Below are positions 55,140 through 64,000 of a stretch of 64,000 nt of DNA, piece by piece. The number at the start of each line of letters is the position of its first letter. Positions within the stretch are counted from its first letter, which is position 1. The notes beneath the pieces were generated by a model. The model ran no database searches. It was not told the origin of the DNA and worked only from the letters and a program-made list of their open reading frames with translations. The DNA lies in contig QXEO01000143.1 in NCBI GenBank assembly GCA_007115705.1, positions 1,606,072 through 1,670,071 of the forward strand, given 5' to 3'. Made by a program: the position numbers and the translations under genes. This stretch comes from Dactylis glomerata. Its lineage: Eukaryota; Streptophyta; Magnoliopsida; Poales; Poaceae.

Positions 55140-56708
55140 TGATGCGTGGTGAATGACCAGCCCGTTGGGAACCCCAAGAGGAAGGTGTGATGAGTATAGC
55201 AGCTAGTTTTCCCTCAGTTAAGAAACCAAGGTTTAATCGTTCTTGGAGAGGAGAGACAAACGACTGAAGGTGATGCTTGCTAGTTTGCGACAGTTTCGGA
55301 CAATTTATATATGGCGCCTCATCCAAGCTTTGCTTTGCGAGCAGCAACGTGGAACCTGCACACAACACAACCAAGTACTTCATTCCCAACTTGCGATGAG
55401 GTTGTCAATCTCACCGGTTTGCTTGAAATAAAGGTTATGAGCGTATCGAGTGGAAAACAATAGAGTATGCGAGTAAACTAAACAGTACGAGTAAAGTAAA
55501 CAGGTGATAGCAATATGATGGAAATAGGACCGGGGTCCACAGTTCACTAGTGGTGTCTCTCCATAAGATAAATAACACATGCTGGGTAAACAAATTACAG
55601 TTGGGCAATTGATAGAATAAAGATAAACATGATATGTCAAGAAGATCACTATGAGATTTACTCTGGGCATTACAACAAAATACATAGACCGCCATCCAAC
55701 TGCATCTATGACTAATAATCCACTCACGGGGATATCGTCCGAACACCCCATGAGTATTAAGTTGCGAACAACGGATAATTGCATTAAGCAAAGTGTGTAA
55801 TGTAAACAAAGCATATGCCCTTGAGCATATGAATGTTGTTTTCTCCCTAGTAGCAACAGCACATCTACAACCTTAGAGGTTTCTGTCACTCCCCCAGGTT
55901 AAATAGAGGCATGAACCCACTATCGAGCATAAATACCCCCTCTTGGAGTAACTAGCAACTACTCGGCCAAGATAGCTACTAACAACGGAGAGCATGCAAG
56001 ATCATAAACAACATAGAGATAACAAAAGATAATATTCAGTACAGCAACTCAATCATAAACACCAATATTCATCGGATCCCAACAAACCAAACATGTAGAA
56101 TTACATAACGGTGATCTCAATCATGTAGGGCAGCTCATGAGATCTAAACATGAAGCACATGGTGGAGAAGACAACCATCTAGCTACCGCTATGGACCCAT
56201 ATTCCAAGGTAGACTACTCACTCATCGCTCCGGAGGCAAGCATGGCGATGAAGAAGACCTCCGGTGGCGATTCCCCTCTCCGGCAGGGTGCCGGGAAGAG
56301 CTTCTGGACCCTTCCGATCTTCGGGTCGACAGCGGCGGTGGATCGCGATGTGTTCTGGAAAAGTGATTGGGTACTTAGGTTTTTTCCATCGGGGGGACTT
56401 TATAGGCAAAGGGGCGATGTCAGAGGAGGGGCCAGGCGCCCTCACGCCAGGGTGGCGCGGCCCAGGCCCTGGCCGCGCCAGCCCTGCATGTGGGGCCCTG
56501 GTGGCCTCCCTCCTACTCTCCTTCGGATTTCTGGAAGCTTCCGGGTAAAATAAGATTTCAGGAACTTGTTTCGTCCAATTCCGAGAATATTTCCTGTGTA
56601 TCACTTCTGAAACACAAAAACAGCTGAAAACAGGGAACTGGCACTGTGGCAACTTGTTAATAGGTTAGTTCTGGAAAATGCATAAAAGTGCCACTAAGTG
56701 TAACGAAA
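55140..56708 (-). repeat. 3' LTR of Gypsy element Y (first part, interrupted by X)
   Basis: This is homologous to the LTRs of B and X. The left end, taken as TGATGCGTGG at 55140, is about 40 bases shorter than in B or X and may be truncated. The LTR resumes after element X at 63776 and ends at 63842. Element Y itself continues beyond the right edge. Confidence 0.85.
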
Positions 56709-58380
56709 TGCTACTCCAAGTTGATGTGGGAGCAAACTGTCCTTGTGCGTGGTGATGACCAGCCCGTTGGGAACCCCAAGAGAAAGGTATGATGAGTGTA
56801 GCGGTTAGTTTTCCCTCAATTAAGAAACCAAGGTTTAATGTCGATCTTGAAGAGGAGAGACGGTGACGACTAAAGGTGATGCAGACTGGCTTAATAACAC
56901 TCCAACAAGGGCGCCGTTAACGATACTTCTTGACTCGTCTTCGGCCAGTAGCAACGCGGAACCTGCACACACACAAACAAATACTTTGTTCCCAACTTGC
57001 GATGAGGTTGTCAATCTCACCGGTTTGCTTGAAACAAAGGTTATGAGCGTATCGAGTGGAAAACAGTAAAGTATATGCGAGTAAAGTAAACAGTGCGGGA
57101 AAAGTAAACAGGTGATTGCAATATGATTAAAATAGGACCGGGGTCCACAGTTCACTAGTGGTGTCTCTCCATAGATAAAATAACATGCTGGGTAAACAAA
57201 TTACAGTTGGGCAATTGATAGAATAAAGATAACGTGATATGTCAAGAAGATCACTATGAGATTTACTCTGGGCATTACAACAAAATACATAGACCGCCAT
57301 CCAACTGCATCTATGACTAATAATCCACCCCCGGGGATATCATCCGAACACCCTAGAAGTATTAAGTTGCGAACAACAGATAATTGCATTAAGCAAAGTG
57401 TGTAATGTAAACAAAGCATATGCCCTTGAGCATATGAATGTTGTTTTCTCCCTAGTAGCAACAGCACATCTACCACCTTAGAGGTTTCTGTCACTCCCCC
57501 AGGTGAAATAGAGACATGAACCCACTATCAAGCATAAATACCCCCTCTTGGAGTCACTAGCAACTACTCGGCCAAGATAGCTACTAACAACGGAGAGCAC
57601 GCAAGATCATAAACAACATAGAGATAACAAAAGATATAATTCAGTACAGCAACTTAATCATAAACACTAACATTCATCGGATCCCAACAAACCAACATCA
57701 TAGAATTACATAATGGTGATCTCAATCATGTAGGGCAGCTCATGAGATCTAAACATGAAGCACATGGTGGAGAGGACAACCATCTAGCTACTGCTATGGA
57801 CCCATAGTCCAAGGTAGACTACTCACTCATCGCTCCGGAGGCAAGCATGGCGATGAAGAAGACCTCCGGTGGCGATTCCCCTCTCCGGCAGGGTGCCGGG
57901 AAGAGCTTCTGGACCCTCCCGATCTTCGGGTCGACGGCGGCGGCGGATCGCGATGTATTCTGGAAAACTGATCGGGCCCTTAGGTTTTTCTCGTCGGGGG
58001 GTCTTTATAGGCGAAGGGGCGATGTCAGAGGTGGAGCCAGGGGCTCTCCCACAGGGGTGGCGCGGCCAGGGGCCAGGCCGCGCCGCCCCCTTGTGTGGGG
58101 CCCTGGTGGCCCCCCTCCGACACTTCTTCGGATCTCTGGAAGATTCCGGGTACAATAAGACTTCAGGAACTTGTTTCGTCCAATTCCGAGAATATTTCCT
58201 GTGTATCACTTCTGAAACACAAAAACAGCAGAAAACAGGAAACTGGCACTGTGGCACTTCGTTAATAGGTTAGTTCCGGAAAATGCATAAAAATGCCACT
58301 AAGTGTAACGAAACAATAGGCAAATGATGTAGAAACAAGCATGGAGCATCAAAAATTATAGATACGTTTGAGACGTATCA
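56709..58380 (-). repeat. 3' LTR of element X
   Basis: The plus-strand ends are TGCTACTCCAAG and GAGACGTATCA. It includes the GC palindrome GCGCGGCCAGGGGCCAGGCCGCGC near 58060-58083. Confidence 0.95.
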
Positions 58381-60925
58381 AGCATCCCCAAGCTTAACTC
58401 CTGCTCGTCCTCGAGTAGGTAAGTGATAACAAAAGAATAATTTTTGAGGTGACATGCAGCTACACAATCTTGATCATATATGTAAGCATTGGTGAGCTGG
58501 GATCAATAGAACTTAAAACATGGGCATGAAAGATATAATCATGACAATAAGAAACTTAGCAACCATGTTGTAAACATGTAAATGAACACAAACAAAAGAT
58601 CATGATAATGAAACAATGAAAGTCAAACGTGTGTTCAAATCATAAGGAAAAACATACAAATGGTTTTCAGCTTGTCCTTCAAAGAGAGAAAAACATAAAT
58701 GCATAGGACACCTCAAAGTTTAAGAGGGCGACTAGATACAAATAATTTAAGAACAAGTGAAACCAACAATATGAATCAATCAATGAACTTTGGGACAATG
58801 CATATCACACTAAGAATGACAACTATGCTCTCTTAATGGTGCATAAAGAAAGAAAGTGGTGACTCAACGTAAAAGTAAAAGAAAGGCCCTTCGCAGAGGG
58901 AAGCAGTGATTTAAACATGTGCTAGAGCTTTTCATTTGTAAAACAGAGAGATAAAACTTGATTTTGAGTGGTGGTTGTCTTTGTCAACGACTGGCAATGG
59001 GGTTCTTACTATCTTCCATACAAAAATAAAGCAAGTTTTTGAGAGAGAGATTGGCACTCTTGTGCTCTTTTTATAAAACTTGGCACTCCTCCCCACCTTT
59101 TCCTTTCACATACCATGGCTAACCGATTCCATCGGGTGCCCACCAACATTCACATTCATTGGAGGAGTGTCTTTTTTTTCTTTCTTTTTCTCTTTTTTTT
59201 TTGGAATAAGCAATATGGAAGAAAGCAAATCCGACCACTACGTCCCCATGAGCTGAAAACAGTGTCACAAAACGAGAAGTGTTTTGAAGGTTTTTGAAAG
59301 GTAGCACACGAAAATTTTACTTTGGAATGGCTTACAAATACCATGCATAGGAATTTATAGTGGACACAATGGCAAACTTGGCTTTTAGGAGTTGGATGCA
59401 CGAGTAGAGCTCATACTCAGTACAAGGTGAGGGCTAGCAAAAGACTGGGAGCGACCAACTAAGAGAGCAGTAATGGCCATAATCATGCAAAGCGACAAAG
59501 CGACATTAAAAGAAGCATACGATGGCATCAAAAGTCAAAAACTAAATGATCATGAAGGCTATTGGCGACTTTGTAAGAGTCTAACATGTGTGAGCATGCG
59601 CCAAGTCAACCCAAATAAAGCATCAAGGAGAAAACCAAAATAATGCTTCCATACAATAAAAACAACGCATGATTTTTTCAAAGGCTCATTAAGCAATCTC
59701 AGTTATTTGAGACAAGTCATGCTACAGCAAAACGACTAAGCATACTATCAAAAAGACATCAAGCATGACATGAAAAAGCCTAAGCCGCAGTCTACACAAG
59801 CTCCTTCTTGTACCACTATTTTGCACAAAGCTTTTTCTCTTTTCCAACACTATTTGAAATTTTTATAAACACCTCTTTTGATGAAAACCAATAAAGATCA
59901 GAGGCAAAAATACACCTTGATGAAAAGATATGGCAAGATCTGAACGCGAATCAAGGCAAAAACAAAAACCAAAAGCAGTAGCAGAAAAAGTAGAACACTC
60001 GATTTTTAATAAGAGTGAAAACTAGAGCGTTCTTTGCAAATGAAAACGAGTACATCTACTCCAAAGGAAATTTGTTGGGGTCCAACCATTTATTGCAGCA
60101 AACAAACAAACTAAACAAACTAAGAAAACTAAAACAACTGACGCTCCAAGAAAAACACATAGTGCATGAAGCAATAAAAATATAGTGTCTTGAAAGGTGA
60201 CCTGATTTTTGCCGATGAAGAAGGGGTGCCTCGGGGGCATCCCCAAGCTTTGACGCTTGTACTTCTTGGATATTTCTTGGGGTGATGCATGGGCATCCCC
60301 AAGCTTGAGCTTTTGTTCATTCTTCAACTCATCTCATCATTCTCCAATCCCTACACTTGAAAACTTCCTTCACACAAAACTAAACACAATTCTATTAGCA
60401 ACATTAGTGTAAGCATAAAATATATTCAACCTCTTTTAGCTTCAGGTTTCAACCCAAAAATACCACATATAAAGTATATACTACTGTAGCAACTTCCACA
60501 AGAGTTCCATGATCAAAAAGAACTCAAAAGAAAGCGATAAAGTGGCAAAAACAAATATTGGCAGAAATCTGTCAAAACTGGACAGCTGACAAAGGACGAA
60601 TTTTTGAGGGATGTTCCGTTGCTCAAATCAAAAAGTGTTCAACTAAGAAAAGTTTGGATATAACCTGGGGCATATGCACAAGAAATCGCAGGTCCAAAAG
60701 ATAAACAGAGAATTTTCACGAATTTTTACGGTGCAGCACCGAAAACAGTTTCAGGACAGCAACATCCCCAAATCTTTACCTCACTCAAATTAGAGGCTTC
60801 TCTTGGCACAAAAACGAAATAAACAAGATAAGGAGCGGTCATTACAGTAGTAATGGCTTCCAAGACTCAAATAAAAGAAAAAGTACTGAAAAGTAAACAT
60901 TGGGTTATCTCCCAAGAGTGCTTTT
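58381..60925 (-). other. Conserved non-coding tail of element X (C/X form)
   Basis: This is collinear with 23510-26078 of element C in reverse orientation, including the segment at 58910-59385 with a T/C-rich run. The polypurine core is at 58381-58395, with repeats at about 60237-60252 and 60292-60306. Confidence 0.85.
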
Positions 60926-60927
60926 CT

Positions 60928-61896
60928 TTAACGCCTTTGAGCTAGGCTCAGTAATTTGAGAAGATGCTCACATAAGAAATATGAATGGAAGCCAAAAAGA
61001 GCATCAAGGAGCAAATATAAAACATATTTAAGTCTAACCCACTTCCTATGCATAGGAATCTTGTAAGAAAATAAATAAAAGAAGCACATAGTCACAAGTA
61101 TGGGTAGATAAAACAAGAGCAACTTTGGAACTTTCAATATAAAGAGAGGTGTTTTAGTAACATGAGAATTCCAACAACCATATTTTCCTCTCTCATAATA
61201 ATTTTCAATAGCATCATGAACAAACTCAACAATATAAATATCACACTCATCCTCCTTTGTTAAGCATGGAGGGCTATCAAATAAGGTATTAGTTAAAGAG
61301 TTACTCTTATTGGGAGGTAGACATGGGTAGCTCCATTCTTCCTCCTCTTGATCATCACTCTCCTCCTCTTTTTCATCCAATGAGCTTCCAATTTCTTCTT
61401 CCATAGGCTCCTTCAAGGCATTAGTCTCCTCCGTTGGAGAGCATCTATTAAGATATTTAAGAATATAGCCATTTCCTTCCTTGTAATTATCAGAGCAAAA
61501 TGTGAGTATATCATAAACCTCATATTTATAAGGTGCATCATCAATATTTTCAAGAAAATAAGCAAGTTCGAAAGCACCCTTCCAAGCAGTTAATTCCTCA
61601 ATTTGTTCCACATCATAAAAGTCATAATTTCCATTAATATAAGAAGATATGGTAACATCATCATTATACTCACATTGAAAAGGGAGGTGTTTATACCTCC
61701 TACAGCAACAAGATCTATCAAAGCAATAAGTAACATTATAAGTAGAGCACACATTTCTAGCAATGATATACAATCTATTAATTTGTTCCCATAAGTGTTT
61801 CCCTTTTTGTGACAAGCGGTGTTCCTCATAATAATTTTGTTGCTCTTCCGTGAACCCACCTTGCCAAAAAGATTTAGTTTCAAAGAAACCAACCAT
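60928..61896 (-). CDS. Membrane-type (env-like?) ORF of element X
   Basis: An intact frame of 322 codons starts at ATG 61896, the first one in this frame after the leader that allows MVGFFETKSFWQGGFT; the frame is open further upstream. The N-terminal third is Cys- and Tyr-rich (CFDRSCCCRRYKHL). The middle is very acidic (EEEIGSSLDEKEEESDDQEE). The C-terminal 80 residues match the same region of element A: YYERGKYG, then PLFILKVPKLLLFYLPILV (likely membrane helix), HRKWVRLK and a further hydrophobic stretch, ending in LAQRR. It is the only coding unit of the element. Athila relatives carry an env-like gene downstream of pol, which makes that reading possible, but homology to any envelope protein cannot be shown here. 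Confidence 0.65.
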   Translation of the reverse strand: MVGFFETKSFWQGGFTEEQQNYYEEHRLSQKGKHLWEQINRLYIIARNVCSTYNVTYCFDRSCCCRRYKHLPFQCEYNDDVTISSYINGNYDFYDVEQIEELTAWKGAFELAYFLENIDDAPYKYEVYDILTFCSDNYKEGNGYILKYLNRCSPTEETNALKEPMEEEIGSSLDEKEEESDDQEEEEWSYPCLPPNKSNSLTNTLFDSPPCLTKEDECDIYIVEFVHDAIENYYERGKYGCWNSHVTKTPLFILKVPKLLLFYLPILVTMCFFYLFSYKIPMHRKWVRLKYVLYLLLDALFGFHSYFLCEHLLKLLSLAQRR

Positions 61897-62070
61897 TGAT
61901 AGAAAGCATGATAAAGCAAGACAAGTAAAAACAACTACCAAGGATTCTAATTTTTTTTTGGGTTTTTGATATAAAACAATGCAGGTAAAATAAATAAAGT
62001 AAAGCAAAACAATAAAACAAAGTAAAGGATGTGTGTGCGAAGAACTCCCCTCGCAGAAGTCTTTTCTTCC

Positions 62071-62088
62071 TCCCTGGCAACGGCACCA
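62071..62088 (-). other. Primer binding site of element X (degenerate)
   Basis: The minus strand reads TGGTGCCGTTGCCAGGGA, the tRNA-Asp site with two mismatches, 10 bases from the LTR. Confidence 0.75.
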
Positions 62089-62098
62089 GAAAAATAGC

Positions 62099-63770
62099 TG
62101 CTACTCCAAGTTGATGTGGGAGCAAACTGTCCTTGTGCGTGGTGATGACCAGCCCGTTGGGAACCCCAAGAGGAAGGTATGATGAGTGTAGCGGCTAGTT
62201 TTCCCTCAATTAAGAAACCAAGGTTTAATGTCGATCTTGAAGAGGAGAGACGGTGACGACTGAAGGTGATGCAGACTGGCTTAATAACACTCCAACAAGG
62301 GCGCCGTTAACGATACTTGTTGACTCGTCTTCGGCCAGTAGCAACGCGGAACCTGCACACACACAAACAAATACTTTGTTCCCAACTTGCGATGAGGTTG
62401 TCAATCTCACCGGTTTGCTTGAAACAAAGGTTATGAGCGTATCGAGTGGAAAACAGTAAAGTATATGCGAGTAAAGTAAACAGTGCGGGAAAAGTAAACA
62501 GGTGATTGCAATATGATTAAAATAGGACCGGGGTCCACAGTTCACTAGTGGTGTCTCTCCATAGATAAAATAACATGCTGGGTAAACAAATTACAATTGG
62601 GCAATTGATAGAATAAAGATAACGTGATATGTCAAGAAGATCACTATGAGATTTACTCTGGGCATTACAACAAAATACATAGACCGCCATCCAACTGCAT
62701 CTATGACTAATAATCCACCCCCGGGGATATCATCCGAACACCCTAGAAGTATTAAGTTGCGAACAACAGATAATTGCATTAAGCAAAGTGTGTAATGTAA
62801 ACAAAGCATATGCCCTTGAGCATATGAATGTTGTTTTCTCCCTAGTAGCAACAGCACATCTACCACCTTAGAGGTTTCTGTCACTCCCCTAGGTGAAATA
62901 GAGACATGAACCCACTATCGAGCATAAATACCCCCTCTTGGAGTCACTAGCAACTACTCGGCCAAGATAGCTACTAACAACGGAGAGCATGCAAGATCAT
63001 AAACAACATAGAGATAACAAAAGATATAATTCAGTACAGCAACTTAATCATCAACACCAATATTCATCGGATCCCAACAAACCAACATCATAGAATTACA
63101 TAACGGTGATCTCAATCATGTAGGGCAGCTCATGAGATCTAAACATGAAGCACATGGTGGAGAGGACAACCATCTAGCTACTGCTATGGACCCATAGTCC
63201 AAGGTAGACTACTCACTCATCGCTCCGGAGGCAAGCATGGCGATGAAGAAGACCTCCGGTGGCGATTCCCCTCTCCGGCAGGGTGCCGGGAAGAGCTTCT
63301 GGACCCTCCCGATCTTCGGGTCGACGGCGGCGGCGGATCGCGATGTATTCTGGAAAACTGATCGGGCCCTTAGGTTTTTCTCGTCGGGGGGTCTTTATAG
63401 GCGAAGGGGCGATGTCAGAGGTGGAGCCAGGGGCTCTCACACAGGGGTGGCGCGGCCAGGGGCCAGGCCGCGCCGCCCCCTTGTGTGGGGCCCTGGTGGC
63501 CCCCCTCCGACACTTCTTCGGATCTCTGGAAGCTTCCGGGTAAAATAAGACTTCAGGAACTTGTTTCGTCTAATTCCGAGAATATTTCCTGTGTATCACT
63601 TCTGAAACACAAAAATAGCAGAAAACGGGAAACTGGCACTGTGGCACTTCGTTAATAGGTTAGTTCCGGAAAATGCATAAAAATGCCACTAAGTGTAACG
63701 AAACAATAGGCAAATGATGTAGAAACAAGCATGGAGCATCAAAAATTATAGATACATTTGAGACGTATCA
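62099..63770 (-). repeat. 5' LTR of element X
   Basis: It is 1672 bp long. Its TG...CA ends match the 3' LTR, except that the terminal motif here is GATACATTTGAGACGTATCA, with one changed base. Confidence 0.95.
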
Positions 63771-63775
63771 CGAAA

Positions 63776-64000
63776 CAGTAGGCAAATGGTGTAAAAACAA
63801 GCATGGAGCATCAAAAATTATAGATACGTTGGAGACGTATCAAGCATCCCCAAGCTTAACTCCTGCTCGTCCTCGAGTAGGTAAGTGATAACAAAAGAAT
63901 AATTTTTGAGGTGACATGCACCTACACAATCTTGATCATATATGTAAGCATTTGTGAGCTGTGATCATAAGAACTTAAAACATGGGCATGAAAGATATAA
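63776..64000 (-). mobile_element. Gypsy element Y: end of 3' LTR and start of internal tail
   Basis: 63776-63842 completes the LTR that starts at 55140, ending GGAGACGTATCA. From 63843 the polypurine tract and tail (AGCATCCCCAAGCTTAACTCC...) follow as in A, B and X. The rest of Y lies outside the window. Confidence 0.88.

Larger units (their letters stand above)
56709..63770 (-). mobile_element. Complete Gypsy LTR retrotransposon X (7062 bp), nested in element Y
   Basis: The two LTRs are of identical length, 1672 bp (56709-58380 and 62099-63770), with a perfect CGAAA duplication at 56704-56708 and 63771-63775. By eye the LTRs differ at about 20 positions (roughly 1.2 percent). The interior of 3718 bp has only one coding ORF, of the membrane type, plus a tail in the C/X form. 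There is no gag, protease or polymerase. The target is the LTR of element Y, so X is younger than Y. Confidence 0.96.

Noticed and set aside
56137..56553. Open frames starting MAMKKTSGGDSPLRQG found in every Gypsy LTR (for example 11701, 18444, 56229, 57847, 63237).
   Set aside because: They lie in the GC-rich part of LTRs, antisense to element transcription, differ in length between copies and end at random; they are repeat-borne chance frames.
1..64000. Search for tRNA, rRNA, snoRNA or microRNA genes and CRISPR arrays.
   Set aside because: No cloverleaf, rRNA core motif or spaced direct-repeat array was recognised; the tRNA-like motifs are retrotransposon primer sites only.

Overview
This window looks like nuclear DNA of a large-genome grass, most likely of the wheat/barley/rye tribe. 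It has nested Gypsy LTR elements with TGATACGTCTC termini and tRNA-Asp primer sites, a long block of small non-autonomous elements, and plant gene families (F-box/DUF295, B3, GRF zinc finger, Mutator transposase). There are no bacterial operons, CRISPR arrays or RNA genes that I can recognise. The tribe is an inference from element style; no database was searched.

Layout. 1-7628: Gypsy element A (minus, left end outside the window). 7634-10640: AT-rich host DNA and a decayed Copia remnant. 10641-18976: complete Gypsy element B (minus, TSD GTCAC). 18977-20732 and 27783-30072: host DNA with an F-box/DUF295 gene (minus) whose 3' end is cut off by complete Gypsy element C (20733-27777, plus, TSD ACGGG). 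30548-30784: foldback MITE. 31429-32064: intact 3'-5' exonuclease gene. 33418-35364: three tandem ~668-bp units. 35468-38401: a frameshifted coiled-coil gene, an unrecognised ORF and a broken GRF zinc-finger gene. 38723-43227: four-exon Mutator-like transposase, full length but with two in-frame stops and one frameshift. 45296-46891: small LTR element with 522-bp LTRs, Met-tRNA primer site and perfect TSD. 47255-49928: non-autonomous Helitron. About 50900-51630: 3' end of a LINE with an RNase H domain. 54464-55062: two-exon B3 gene with one in-frame stop. 55140 to the end: Gypsy LTR (element Y) interrupted by complete Gypsy element X (56709-63770, minus, TSD CGAAA).

Main observation. The Gypsy elements A, B, C and X all lack reverse transcriptase, RNase H and integrase. 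They share LTR ends, and B, C and X share a leader. All four share a ~2.5-3 kb non-coding tail that starts at the same junction just after the last coding block. Between leader and tail they carry different cargo: gag plus zinc knuckle plus a membrane-type ORF (A), gag plus protease (B), a gag/protease relic without the protease active-site motif (C), or the membrane-type ORF alone (X). The tail also exists in two forms (A/B versus C/X). This reads as a modular, trans-mobilised family that exchanges coding cassettes between fixed anchors. Its LTR pairs differ by roughly 1-2 percent, so the insertions are young.

The host genes are mostly degraded. Their nonsense codons can each be explained by one C-to-T change, as expected for methylated repeat-rich chromatin.
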